Positions 51,001-62,414 of a stretch of 64,000 nucleotides of DNA are shown here, piece after piece. A program made the translations under genes and the position numbers. How positions within the stretch are numbered: position 1 is the stretch's first letter; every line of letters starts with the position of its first letter. The stretch is taken from positions 15,382,330 through 15,446,329 of the forward strand of contig JABBOT010000001.1 in the NCBI GenBank assembly GCA_016165875.1. Reading direction: 5' to 3'. A model generated the notes under the pieces. It did not search any database. It had not been told where the DNA came from and saw only the letters and a program-made list of their open reading frames with translations. This DNA is from Acanthopleura granulata (taxonomy: Eukaryota > Mollusca > Polyplacophora > Chitonida > Chitonidae).

Positions 51001-52386
51001 GGGTAGTCTACCTTGTAACAGGAGCTTGTGTAATGCGCTTTCTTGGGCAGGCACACGTCGGTCTGCTAACTTCTGGAGCCTCTGCATTTGAGTATGTACA
51101 CACTCTCTCTGTCCTGGCTCCTCCTTCACTGTGCGAAGCGATGTGAACGTGTGTATGGGACGGGCAGGATAAGAATCATCTGATGTGGAGGGAGTAAGTT
51201 GTTGTGAAGTGTCGGTCCAGCTTGTGGAGGTGGACAACGTGGAGAACCTTGGCACAGTTGCAGTAATGGTCGTACAGGGAGTGCTCTCCTTGGGAGCCCA
51301 GTCTTCTAGCGACATGGATCCCAAGACCCAGTCCTCACTTGTGGAGGCCGCAGAAGAGGATGCTGTATTGTTCAGTCTGGATTTGACTAACTGTTTGTCG
51401 TCCACGAATGAATTCAGCTGTGTAAGGGTAGGGCCCTGGCTGGCATCAGTTCTGTCCTGGAATACATCTTCCATGTTGACAAATTCGATGTCTTTGTCAT
51501 CCCAGTTCATATCACAGAACTCCGTCATGCTAACTCCCTGGAGCCCTGTGCCCACGGAATTGGCCAACATGTCACTGCTCTCCAGCTGCTGCTTCAGCTC
51601 TTGCTGTTCACAAGGCAGGAAGCAGCCTGGTAACACTGCCATATCCTGGGAACCACAGGTGTTCATGAAGCTGTCCGACTGCTTGTCCTGGTCATACATA
51701 TACAGAGAATCAGGACTGGGAGCATACGACAGTTCCTGCACAAAGCTTTCTGAAGGCAGGGTATGATCCATGGACAGAGGTTGTTCATACATCTCACACT
51801 GTCCTGATAAGGCTGTATCCATCATCAATGGCTGCAGGAAATAAAAGAGAAATGGAAAATGAAAGCATGGACACATAACCATAAACATCACAATACCAGT
51901 GACTTTACAACAGTGGACTGGTGCAATTTTTTTCTTTTTTTTGGGGGGGGGGAAATTTTGGGAAATTAGTGACCTTTGCTGCTGTACATCCCAGGTTGAA
52001 AATGGTGAGGAATAGAAGAAGAAGCTAAAATATCTTACGATCCTGTGACAAATAGGAGGACAGGATGAGATCTGCTGCATTTGCAAGTCTTCTCACTTTC
52101 CCACTCCAGAGATAACTTTATTACCAACAATAAAGACATTTAACAAATATATATGAAACCATGCTGTCAAAAAGGGATAAAAGCAAAACCTTACAATGGT
52201 TTTCCTCTTACGATAACTATTACAGCCCAAGGAAAGCAAGAGACAGCATCAATGAACTTTTACACACAAGTCTACATGCTTTACCATACACTTGTACGTT
52301 GTGCAGAGATCTTTAACTGACAGAAGAGAGAAGAATTTGTGTTGTAGACTTACCCTAGCAGAGGCCGTCATTTGGCTGACAGTCAT
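44920..52386 (-). CDS. CREBRF/REPTOR-type bZIP transcription regulator
   Basis: Seven exons join in frame: 52386-52354, 51831-50781, 48150-48043, 47378-46991, 46412-46339, 45966-45844, 45014-44920. They total 1,872 nt, 624 codons including stop; human CREBRF has 639 residues. The N-terminal half is acidic and Ser/Thr/Pro-rich with a GPTLTQLNS block, where CREBRF has TPTLAQLNS. Then come an acidic stretch (about 362-398), a YFWQY block (about 412), a [19 protein letters not shown] block just before the basic region, the basic region with NKLASRACR (about 520-530), a short zipper and a conserved C-terminal helix. In vertebrates this protein restrains CREB3/Luman and the unfolded-protein response; in Drosophila REPTOR acts in the nucleus when TORC1 is low. 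The start is the first ATG of exon 2; an upstream extension is possible. The weakest junction is the donor at 50,781. Confidence 0.9.
45583..45790 (-). repeat. SINE in the last CREBRF intron
   Basis: Read on the minus strand: 'cagctcatgctggcttcctc', 'tacgtgggaaggtc', 'ccaccataatgctggc' and a tail 'gaagtattcttgagtatt' ending in 'aaataaataaata'. It stops about 50 bp from the exon ending at 45,844, close enough to affect the donor side of the intron. Confidence 0.85.
45844..45966 (-). CDS. CREBRF exon 6, zipper and linker
   Basis: Flanked by 'tttttccccag' and 'gtaagtac'. Encodes [17 protein letters not shown], aligned with the CREBRF zipper (NSIKQEIVNRV), then an acidic DDDDKE linker and LENLIQARS. 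Confidence 0.93.
46339..46412 (-). CDS. CREBRF exon 5, basic region/zipper junction
   Basis: Flanked by 'ttttacag' and 'gtaagtac', 74 nt. Encodes [19 protein letters not shown], nearly identical to the vertebrate block. The splice falls inside the basic region: the arginine before ACR is split between exons. Confidence 0.95.
46991..47378 (-). CDS. CREBRF exon 4, conserved pre-bZIP domain
   Basis: Acceptor 'cttccgcacag', donor 'caag/gtaagg'. Encodes a serine-rich start, the YFWQY block, a [18 protein letters not shown] block and [10 protein letters not shown], the start of the basic region. The plus-strand frame across this exon is a shadow. Confidence 0.95.
48043..48150 (-). CDS. CREBRF exon 3b, acidic segment
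   Basis: Acceptor 'gtgtgaatttcag', donor 'caag/gtaagc', 108 nt in frame between its neighbours. Encodes an acidic stretch with [20 protein letters not shown], matching in character the long acidic region of vertebrate CREBRF. Confidence 0.85.
48151..50780 (-). other. CREBRF intron between the large exon and the acidic exon
   Basis: About 2.6 kb. A donor of GTGAAA type at 50,780 is needed to keep frame. A possible extra exon at about 50,655-50,698 (acceptor 'ccttttcag', donor 'gtaagg') would shift the frame and is not supported. Confidence 0.55.
50781..51831 (-). CDS. CREBRF large exon, N-terminal regulatory region
   Basis: Starts after 'ttatttcctgcag' with CCATTGATGATGG and reads 350 codons. 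It has acidic activation-like patches ([18 protein letters not shown]), the GPTLTQLNS block, a Ser/Thr-rich middle and three V/I-K-x-E SUMO-type motifs at about residues 245, 289 and 349. The open frame runs past both ends (50,761-52,086), but the splice sites and frame set the exon ends. The plus-strand frame at 51,185-51,766 is antisense shadow. Confidence 0.88.
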
Positions 52387-52491
52387 CAATGCTGGAGGGA
52401 GAGTACTACTTTCTGACAATGCCTGTCCTTCTACCTGGAACCAGCTTCCTGATTGTCTAGGTTGGATAGCCACTGTTACAGTTGGAGACTT
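52354..52491 (-). CDS. CREBRF exon 2, start codon region
   Basis: Acceptor 'tttacctgtcag' at 52,492, donor 'gctagg/gtaagt' at 52,353. The whole exon is open in the coding phase (KSPTVTVAIQPRQSG and on), and its first in-frame ATG is at 52,386-52,384. The conservative reading makes 52,387-52,491 5' UTR. If exon 1 ends at 54,984 instead, the whole exon would be coding with an 18-residue upstream extension. Confidence 0.75.
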
Positions 52492-54934
52492 CTGACAGGT
52501 AAACTACAAACAGAAAGCAAACATTTCTCAGTACAGCAGGTATGAAAAGGTGTTATAAGCACAAGAACAGTACCTCAAGTTATTTCACTTAACCACAGTC
52601 TGCTGTTTTCCTAATAACTAACAGATATTATGTGAAAAACTCGCATTACTGTTTCAGAGCAAATGTGAGTAGACTGGATATGTATACTGTCGTGTCACCT
52701 TGTATGATATATGCAAGTATCCATCTGGATACTATATGTAAAACTAAATGTGAAAGAAAACATCAGTTCCTTAATGTAATGGTGGAAGTGATCAGAGCTT
52801 CAGTACACATCAGAAGCAACAGGGCTTGTAAATTTGTAGCACCTTTTGATAAATGCACCACCCATGATGTACACACATGTAGCTGTGTATTTGTGTCCCA
52901 ATTAATAAAGAACATTGGCCTTCCTGAAAGTTACCTCATCTACCTTGATACATAAATATTTCATATAAAATTAGCCATTTCTGCTGATTAATAACAGAAT
53001 TACAAAAAAACAGCATATGTTGAAAGTATGAGGTACTGAATTCAGAAAACAGCTTGCATCAGATTTCAATTTTTCAGCACATATGAGATTAGGGATATTT
53101 TAAGTGCTGCATTTTCCTCTCTTTTCATCAATAAAATAGTTTCAGACCCTTTTATGCATCTTTAATGCTTGTATCATGAAGCACTATCAACCATCAATGC
53201 ATAGTGGTATGTTTTTGTAGAAGTGCATGACATCTGCTTTGGCAACTGCTGCTGTTCAACAAAGCTTGTTGTGACATAATTATGTGTATGTTATGTTACA
53301 AGTGGATCTACATGGTGTTTGCACTTTCAATGTATTGTATGAATGGTAATTATAATATCACAGAATTCTACAATGAGAAATAAAATCGAAAGACACTTAT
53401 ATGACGTGTGCAATGATAAATAATATAGATGCTTACAAACACAGTACTAATGGATTCCCATAAAGCCCTGTGAGTTATTGAGCATTCCATCTTTCATGCT
53501 TAAAAATTACAAAATCTGTGGCCATCTAGAATTTGATAAAACCAACTACAAAACAGTACATTTTGTTACTATATGATCATCATTCTCAGATTTCTAAAAT
53601 CACAACCCACGTTGTTTTATAGACATATCTTTTTTTGCCTTATTTTGAATGAATGAATGCTTATTGTTTAACGCCCTACTCAAGAATATTTCACTTATAT
53701 GAAGGCTGTGTCTCCTTGGTGCAGGACGGATTTTCATCGTATCTTTTATCTGGTGCTGCCTCACCGAGACCACTTGCCGAAGACACCCAACAAGCCCCCT
53801 TACCCTGTCACATTATACTGACACCGGGTTGACCAGTCCATCCTCTATCCTCTTATTGCTGAGTGCCTAGCGAGGAAGCAGGATGTACCATTTTTTAAAG
53901 TCTTTGGTATGACCCGACCCAGGTTTGAACCCAGATCTCCCCGTCCGAAAGCGGATGCTCTAAGAACTGCGATATCCGGGCGGGGCGCCATATTTTGAGA
54001 CATAACTGTCATCAACATTTAAATATATAGATTAACCTGCTGTTATAATTTGTGTCACATTTCTATCATATTAAATATTCACCAGTAACATTACAAACCA
54101 TGTGAACTTGTTATAATTCAAAAATTAATTAGAGAAATTTGGAAATCTGGAAAACAAGACAAACTTACTAACACCTTGCACAAAACAAATTCTCTGTTCA
54201 CTCCACCTAGGCCTACGCCTCTATAAGTTCCACGCCTCTACCATGTAAGCCTACAACTCTTGACAACAACTAGCGGTATTTTCTTACTTCAACTGGTCTA
54301 TTCTACTCTGTCATACCTATCCAGTGGAAATTTCAGTTCCAAGCCAGATATAGCCAGGTTGATAACTACAACCATGACATTCGCTCACTTCTCAAATCAC
54401 ATGAAACCAAGAATGACTCAAGAAAATCTAAAAATCGACACGAGAATTGGAAAACCCCTCCAAATACCATGCCTTGCGATATCCGGCTTATTACACCTAC
54501 TGGTGACACTCGTACAGAGACACATCTAACCATACCACGGTGATGAGTCAGTCATAAATAAAAAGCCTAGTCAACAACGGAACAACGTGGCTGAATGATG
54601 TAAGTTTTGGTCGAAAAGTAGGACATTGGGGTCAAAAGGTGCGTACAAATCAGCTGATGGAGCAGTGATGGAAACTAAAAACCTTCTCAAAATACATTCC
54701 CACAAGCGTTAAGGCATACAGCGGACAGAGCAACTTCCTAAGCATTCGAACGGCAACGAAAGTGTGTGAGAACGACGTCCTTATCAACAACCTCTTTTCA
54801 GTATGCCGAGTTGTGTAACTTTGTTCCCAACTGCCATCACTTCAATGACTAAAAAACGAATCATACCATGACACATCAAAATCGAGCTTTCGATGAATGA
54901 AACAGCTTCCTACACAGCAAAATATTTGCCTTAC
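52492..54934 (-). other. CREBRF first intron
   Basis: About 2.4 kb with a SINE at 53,645-53,995. No other exon is recognised. Confidence 0.6.
53645..53995 (-). repeat. tRNA-derived SINE in the first CREBRF intron
   Basis: On the minus strand the head has 'gttcttagagcatcc' (A-box-like, near 53,965) and 'gggttcaaacc' (B-box-like, near 53,935). The body has 'gtcggtgtcttcggcaagtg'-like text, and the tail 'gaaatattcttgagtaggg' leads to 'gttaaac'. Same family as 36.6-36.9 kb. Confidence 0.85.
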
Positions 54935-55080
54935 CTTTGCAGAAATAACCTTACTTCCGAGCACGCAGGTAATATATCTTCACCTGCAAATAATGATAGA
55001 AATACTCCAAGTAAAATTCACGACCTTGGTCTCTCATCTATATCAGACACCATGTTGGAAGGTTTGTTTTGGTTCTAGTC
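54935..55080 (-). other. probable 5' non-coding exon of CREBRF
   Basis: Two donors are visible on the minus strand: CAG/GTGAAG after 54,984 and the stronger AAG/GTAAGG after 54,935. The upstream end (transcription start) is not defined. With the second donor the exon is purely 5' UTR; with the first, an ATG at 55,037-55,035 would read in phase into exon 2. Confidence 0.5.
55018..55053 (-). CDS. short upstream ORF in the CREBRF leader
   Basis: The ATG at 55,053 has A at -3 and G at +4 (strong context). It reads 11 codons (MVSDIDERPRS) and stops at 55,018, overlapping the alternative in-phase ATG at 55,037. Its use depends on where transcription starts. Confidence 0.35.
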   Translation of the reverse strand: MVSDIDERPRS

Positions 55081-55112
55081 AGTTCGCGGGAGTTCCATGC
55101 CCTCGTGACGAC

Positions 55113-55142
55113 TGACGTAATCGCAACTACTATCCAACCAAT
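55113..55142 (-). promoter_or_regulatory. CRE-like site and inverted CCAAT box
   Basis: TGACGTAA lies at 55,113-55,120 and CCAAT (plus strand) at 55,138-55,142, about 60-90 bp upstream of the first ATG of the CREBRF leader. The first is the type of site bound by CREB/ATF bZIP proteins, the second by NF-Y. Proposed from position and motif only. Confidence 0.5.
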
Positions 55143-55300
55143 CAGACCTCAGAAATGTAAGTCAAACTCCTCCCATTTATTACACAGGTAAAGAGAATTT
55201 ACACGTGATCTTAAACCATTCCCAGCTATATGCTGAAGCAGGGTAGTTATACAGATTTAACTACTCAAAATCTTCCGAACTTATACCTTTTCATAAAGTT

Positions 55301-55504
55301 TTAGCCAAAAAAGGGAGACTCTTTTTCTAGATTCTCCGATACACGCCCATGTTTACGACTGTTTTGGACAAATTCTATACACAAACTAGGTTCATCCAGA
55401 AAAAACAGGTCACATTCTATTTTTGGCATATGACGTTGCCGGGGTGAAGGTCGTGTGCCCACCGATGACGTCATTTCGCGTTTGAGAGCTGCTGGTGGCT
55501 TCAT
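55301..55504 (-). CDS. unrecognised 67-residue ORF upstream of CREBRF
   Basis: Opens with MKPPAALKREM and ends ESPFFG. It is hydrophilic and lies in a locally CpG-richer stretch with a perfect CRE (TGACGTCA, 55,466-55,473) inside the frame. I do not recognise the protein. A donor-like 'aaaag/gtataag' follows about 20 bp after the stop. It could be a small protein, an upstream ORF in an alternative first exon, or chance. Confidence 0.25.
   Translation of the reverse strand: MKPPAALKREMTSSVGTRPSPRQRHMPKIECDLFFLDEPSLCIEFVQNSRKHGRVSENLEKESPFFG
55466..55473. promoter_or_regulatory. perfect CRE palindrome TGACGTCA
   Basis: A full consensus CRE about 410 bp upstream of the first leader ATG of CREBRF, in CpG-richer DNA. 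Function inferred from the motif only. Confidence 0.4.
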
Positions 55505-55690
55505 CGTGAAAGCTCGAAGGTGTAAACACTATTGAACTACCGGAAATAAACAAGTTTTCTATTATGCATTCTTATCATAGATTATATCAATTCGTTTTGC
55601 CTAGGAATATTCAGGTATAAACCGGAACTGACAGCATTCAAGACTGAAAATTATACAAACTGTCGTTACAACGGATACGGATCAGGTAAA

Positions 55691-55698
55691 TCACGTGA
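55691..55698. promoter_or_regulatory. TCACGTGA E-box palindrome
   Basis: Matches the core of sites bound by MITF/TFE-type bHLH-ZIP factors. About 640 bp upstream of the CREBRF leader ATG. Motif evidence only. Confidence 0.3.
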
Positions 55699-56939
55699 CT
55701 GATGCGTGACTTGCATCGTCGGTTTACTTTTGTTAGGTTCAGTCCAGAAAATTCAGATTTCTTATCAGCATTCTCTTTACCTGAGTGTTCATAGAAACCG
55801 ACATCAAATCACCAGAATGAATGCGGCATAAACGCGCGCAGGGTAGGCTGCATCCCTCCGACGTTGACTGGATATCAGCAGAGGGTGGATTTGAACCCGT
55901 GATATTGGTCAAAAGGAAATATTTACATCCAATACTAAAAGCAGTAAGGATGATGTGATAGCTTGCTAAATGATCGCTGATCATTTAATCCAGTTGCCCA
56001 AGCAGCAGAAATGGCATTCGCATGCAACAAAGATCTACATTTATTTGTTAATTACCGGTATTGCGATAATATGTAGAAAGAACTCAACTTATACCGTTAT
56101 ATTATGAATTCATTCTATTCACTCAAAAATCTAAAGTAAGTTTAAACTAACTAGAAAGCACTGATCCTACGCGACAGTGCTGAGGCTGGGTTTGCTATAT
56201 TGTGTGTACAACAGCATTATCATCACTATGCCACCCAAAGATAAATATTGTTTCACAGCATGTGCCTCTAATTATTTATGAATGCATATACATGCATTTG
56301 TAAAGTTCTTTGGTTCTTCTTGGATGTCAGTTGGATTGATACCCATTCAATTGTACTCTGCTTATGCTAGGCATAATATGCTTGGTTCGTAGAAAACTTG
56401 GCATTTTGCCATGGTAAAATGTATAATTAGGTCTATTATAAAAAAAAAAATAAGTAGTATACATGTAGTAGGTATGGTAAAATAAATACATATAGCAATT
56501 TTACTGGATGGAACTTATGGTGCCATAGGACAAGCTTTATATGCCTATGCGACTGCAAATATATATATTTGAGTCAATATATAATCAGCAGAAATATCAT
56601 TAAAAAGCAGATGTGTAACATCTTAAATATCAAAAGAAATGGGTTAAATAAATATATAAATTATACAACTTCTGTTTGTTTATATTTTTTAATGTCTTAT
56701 TCGTGAATCTATTGGTTATATGGCCAGTGTTATAGATGGTGGAAACTGGAGATAAGCCACTGACCTTTGGTTAGTTTTTTGCCTCATGGATATTGGTGGA
56801 AGACAGCTGATCTTTAACACACAAGGCTTTAATGGCACCTGACACCTCACCTGTGAACCTGTGCTGATTTGGGGTAAGTTCAGGGGTAATCTTCGGTAGC
56901 AACAGGACCCAAGTGGGGCAAATGCTTTAATTTGCACAG

Positions 56940-57175
56940 ATTTTATTATTTGATGTGTTTAATACTCAAGAATGTCTGACTTTTATTTTCACACAAATGT
57001 TTATTGCTGGTGGAGGCAACCTGGTAGAACTCGGACAAACCAGTACCTTTCTCCAGGTAATAGGCTTACTGACAACCCCCCACCCTACCCCACCCCACTC
57101 CCAGTACAAACTCGACCCAGCATGCTGTAGAAAGACAAAATCCTGTCACCCAGGCAACTCACCATGATGCTTTAA
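56940..57175 (-). repeat. degenerate SINE remnant
   Basis: Plus-strand text 'tttattatttgatgtgttta' and 'atactcaagaatgt' is the reverse of the SINE tail, followed by diverged body DNA and C-rich runs near 57,080. Confidence 0.4.
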
Positions 57176-60100
57176 CAAAGGAATTTTATGGTGGAGAGAA
57201 GACTGTTGGTTTGCACAATGCACCCGATGATCACTGACTGCCAGAATGCTGGTAACAATCAACACAACACAAAAGCAAATTTAACGTTTTTCTTTTCTTA
57301 CACCTTTAATACATAGATAATATACAAAATCCCCTTTCGCTACATGTTTACGTTCTGTAAGTTCAAATTTACACCCGCAAAGACATTGGAGATACTATAG
57401 ATAAGAGTGATCCTGCACGCAGTTGTGTATACACATCTACACTAATGTGTGACAAGTTACATGCTGTTTGATAAAGCAACCAAAAAGGATGCTCACCAAT
57501 ACCAGACAGCAATGACCTTTTGCCTGTTTCCAAAACAAATAACACAACACTTATTTCACATTCTTGTAGAAATTATTGACATGGTGTCCCCTCAGAAAAA
57601 TACATCTTTCCTTTATTATTACTATTTTTTTTTTCATTCCTTTAATATAAAGAACAGCAGGCCTTTCTCCACAAAGTCGTCAGGTGGGTTATATGACTAC
57701 CGTACACAAGTCTTAAAAATTTGTTTCCATGCATAAATGCCATATAAAAAGCATTGGGTGAGGATGCGCGGGGTGGTTAAAAAGCCCTCACTGCCCTCTG
57801 TAGATGTGGTATACTCAACATGGATGCTTAGAGCAAAGGTGGATGGGTAAACCAAAGATATACTGAAGGTAATACAGTCAGAACACATAATATACAGTCA
57901 TCTATTCCTTTGTTGTGGGTTCAACCTTGTAAGTAAGAACATTTCAATTATAAAACAATGATAAGGTTAATGGAATGGGGTGAGGATACCTGCCACATTT
58001 CCAAGAAAACAGAAGCCTGTGGCTTCAAGCTAGTGTGACAATCTATTATTTCTGATCAAGATGTTGACTAGTATTTTCAGTTCATGCCAAAACTGACAGA
58101 AAGAAACGTTCACAAAAACCTATACAGATATGAATCCCCAAGTTAGAAAAAACATAACAAATGTTTGTATTTTGGGGTTTTTTTTTAGGAATTTTCATGT
58201 AGAACCAACATTTTTTACCCCTTCTAACTTCAATGAATGATAACAGCTGAACACCACTCATCCTACTGAAAATCATATTTTAGCAATTCATACCAGTATA
58301 CACTTGTACTTGCACAGTAACTTAAAAGATCATAATTTGTTTGAGTGAATATGTTACATGTATCTCTAACACCCATATATATATATAAACAAACTTTTCC
58401 CACAACAGGACTATTTTATTATACCCTAATATGTATATGTATATATAACATATACATATACATCCATACCAAGAAAAAACACACAACCTTATTTATTATG
58501 AGCTTAATTATGACAAAACTGTAATTTGGGGAAATTAAAATGGCTGGGTAGAAGGTGCTAACTAATTTTTGCAACCAAGTCCAAGCAAGGGTAGAATCAC
58601 CATGTCTTCTATAGCCTTTCTAGGCTAGGATAAAGGTATCTTGTGTTGCAAGGTTAGTAACCACTACAGTTACATGTAGCAATCACATAAAGATGTTTAC
58701 ATCTGCAATTCATGCAATTAGGAAAAAACCAATATATGTTCACTGGAAAACCCACATGGGTTTCCAGTTCCACAAAGCCATTTCTCTGAAATTTGATATG
58801 TAATTTTAGTGCTTCATTTGAGGCCCGAGAAGTTACAATTTGGACATCTCCATAAATGTTATCATAACACAGCAGTGTCAAAATATAAATACATAGTACC
58901 AGTCACTAAGCACTCTGACAAGGTTTTAAATTTTGATGGAGTCTGAAATGACTTTGTGAACTCGGAACCGGCATGGCAAAGATGACAACAGCTAAGAAGT
59001 AGACAAACACTGTTCCCTGCACCAAATACATACACAGGCCTAACACATTACAACAGAACATTTTGAGCAAATGAAATCGCCAGTTCCAAAAATATATTTA
59101 ACTGAATCTAATGTTAAGGACAGCATTTCAATATTATGTCTCCAAATAATGAGTGTAAATGTAACTGCTTTTTAATAAGAAAACGACAAGTTTAACACAT
59201 TCTTCACCTGGATTATATATGTGCATCATGATGTGTAACATAGTGAACCTATCAACAATAATTCTAACTCAAAAAGACAATATACATATCAATGAGCAAG
59301 TAATCATTAACTGCTGTGGGAACATATCAACTGACTGTACAGCCTACTGGTGAGTTTTATTTTTATGAAAATTAGTAGTGAATATATTAAAAATACCATG
59401 CAATGCACTTAAAATCCCTCAGCCTTAAGCACATGTACAATGTAACCAACATATACAAATTCCAAGAGATATTATTTATAATACCAGCCGTTCCTACAAT
59501 TGTTCTGTTGTATAAATTTGGTGAGCTCAGATGAACTGTTCAAGAGACTGAGCTTCTACAAGCCTTTTATAAAATTCAATTTAAATGACCCCAGTTACCT
59601 TACAAGAAAAGGTCAAAGTCACTGAAAATCAACTGGGTTCTTTCTCCTGCCAAAGTGCAAGTATGGTGTAAGTTTGGTGAACTTGTGCCAAACCATTATA
59701 GTGATACCATGTTTACAAGTCTTTCACAAAATTTAACATCATTGTCCCCAGTGACCTTGAAGAGAAAGGTCAAGGTGGCTGAAAATCAATAGGGTTCTAT
59801 CTCATGCCAATATGTAAGTGTGATGTAAGTTTGGTGCATATTGGATAAACCATTCTACAGATAAAGTGTTTACAAGGAATATGGACACAGAGACGCCGCT
59901 CGCTACCACAATGGCCAAAATTGGCCGAGGGGTGAAAACACCATACCAATGACAATCAACACCTTTAGATACACGTTATGTAAGCTCATTTCCAGATGAT
60001 ATCATCTGACTACTTATTTTTTTATTTTCATATATATTTGATTGATACTTCCCACCTTGTAAATGTGTATGCATACACGTTATTACTAAACATATATAAC

Positions 60101-62414
60101 CCACAATTTGGAAATCTTTGATTCTTGATAATTTAATTAACATCATTTACAACTTCTATATGCTAACCTTTTCCCCAAAATACTGGAACTAAATATGAAC
60201 AATTATGCATCAAATATACATAAAATGTAACATATCCAGATACATGTAAAAATTATAGTTAGTTGAAAAATAACATAACCACCCACCTCCCTTCCAAAAT
60301 AAAGGCAGAAAAAAAGATTTGGTCATTTTGGTTGATAACCAAATAGTACATTTCTACAATAAGAATCTTTACTACAAACAACTGTAAGAAGACATGAAAG
60401 TACATGTAGATGCAAATAAACTTTCAACATCTTTAAGCCACTGACACCTGATCGTTCTCCTGTCATGATATTTTGGAAAACTGGTATAGGCAACCAAACA
60501 ATTTTCATTTATCATAATTTGGCTAGATTTTTGATAATCTGATCTGACAATTTCTGGCAAAAAATAAAATAATGAGTTCTGATGTGAGGAGTGACATAAT
60601 ATGTAAATAGTGACGAGAAACACGGAATCCAGTGGGAATGGCCTTATTGCATCAGGGTGGCGAAACGGTTACCTCCCTTTGTGATGGATCTTGGCTCCGT
60701 TTATCCGCAACAGATCTGCAGGTCTGACACTAAGGTACTGTATCAGATATGTTTTTGACAACACTTAAAAGCCTAACAAATATATTGTAAAATTATACAT
60801 CAGGTTAACAAAATTTGCAAGTGCATGCACAAATATATTGTACTAACAATTTTACATCCTTGAAATGAAAGCACTTGCTAAAGGGCATTTTCACACACTT
60901 GTCATGTCCATGGTAGAATAGGGCAGACCACTGATTCATTCATCAATTAGGTCATTCAATTAACACATTCTTATGCTAGAATATGGTGCAACTAGTGTTA
61001 TCCTGTACTTAAAAGTGCACAGTATTTCCTATGGTATTTCTCAGGACAAAGTGAAACCCTGTACATGCAGTTAGTTTGCAGGTTTTTGTCCAGCAATTTT
61101 CAGCAGGTGCTGTCCAAATGAATCACAGTATTATAGGTCTTACAACCCTTAACAAACAAAGAATAAAGACACCTGTGCCTCAGTGGACATTCCCACCTTT
61201 GTAAGCAACTGTATGTGCATGAAGCTAGGATATAATAAGAACAGTTAGGCATACTGAAACAATTCGTTTGGCCTTCACAACATTTGTCATCATCTGTTGA
61301 GTTCAGATATAGGCCTATGAGTAGAATACAATACATACATGGATTTCAATCACTTCAGAGGACAACAGAGTAATATTATAAAAACAGGGCAAGCACTTAG
61401 TATTCCTTAATAATTGGAAAGCTGTACAAGTATCAAATATATGCATAAAAAAAAATACCTAGGTGAGCAATCCTGACATACCTGTAAAGTGCATGGTAAA
61501 GAGTAGGCACAATGCAATAACTCAGCAGTACGCAAAGAAAACGAAACACATCATAGCACTTCTACGGAAAAAATCTGGTAAGATCTACCCTTCTCTGCAT
61601 TCAAGATTCGAATACAAAATCATTTACATTGTATTGTGATGAAATGACCAATACATTTTAATGTCTTATCCCCTAAACTTATCTGCATGTACTTTGGAAA
61701 TATTCGAACATGAACCTGACACAGAACTAAGGGCACTAAAACTACATGTGCATGAAATATAACTGATAAATAAAGATGGCAAAATTTCATTTAAATCCCA
61801 CCAAACGTGACTTGTTGGACACAATTTGACGACATGAATATGTACATTAGCCTGAAGAAAAGTTCAATTAAGGTCACAAGTATTCGAAGGTGAAAATACG
61901 GAATGTAAAAGATCATCTTCAACACAGAGGAATTTGTGTTGCCAACTGAGTTTAACTGGAATATTGACTTCTGATGGTAACAAACTTCTTCAAATGCACA
62001 CCGTACTAGTCTTGACAACAAAAGCTAACTGAAGCCTCCCAACCGTTTTACTAACACCACCAGGTGTCAAAATTACATTCTTTTGGTCCACTTGCTCCAT
62101 AGGACACCATTGAGAAATTCCAGGGGCAATCATGACGGGTAAAACCACTTACATGTACATGCAGAATATAGATGATGTGCTAATTTCAACCACTTGACAA
62201 CCCAAGGTATTACATCCAGCCAGCAAGGTAATTTATTCCAACTTTTACCATAATTCAGCATCTACTGCTTGCATAACAACTAGATGTATGTCCTTTAATG
62301 TGCTTTTAGCATTTTCTGGAATTTCTGGCCAGGATATTCCTACATTGTTTGTCTCTTCCAATACCCTCCATTGGGCCATCTGCCTCTTGTTAATGACATG
62401 CATGTCCTGGACCC
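57176..62414. other. non-coding; may hold the HEXD 3' UTR
   Basis: A+T-rich DNA with no coding frame that I recognise. The HEXD stop is at 62,415, so the part just left of it is that gene's 3' UTR. Its end cannot be fixed. It includes the 157-bp dimer repeat at 59.5-59.9 kb and (AT)-rich tracts near 58,375 and 58,435. Confidence 0.45.
59540..59935 (+). repeat. 157-bp dimer repeat
   Basis: 'ggtcaaagtc' at 59,611 and 'ggtcaaggtg' at 59,768, each followed by 'tgaaaatcaa' and 'gggttct' and later 'gtaagtttggtg', give two units with a 157-bp period. The array ends in 'ccgctcgctaccacaatggc', followed by 'gccgaggggtgaaaa'. It resembles dimeric non-coding repeats I associate with mollusc genomes. Confidence 0.8.

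Noticed and set aside
51185..51766. 193-codon plus-strand frame
   Set aside because: Antisense shadow of the CREBRF large exon.
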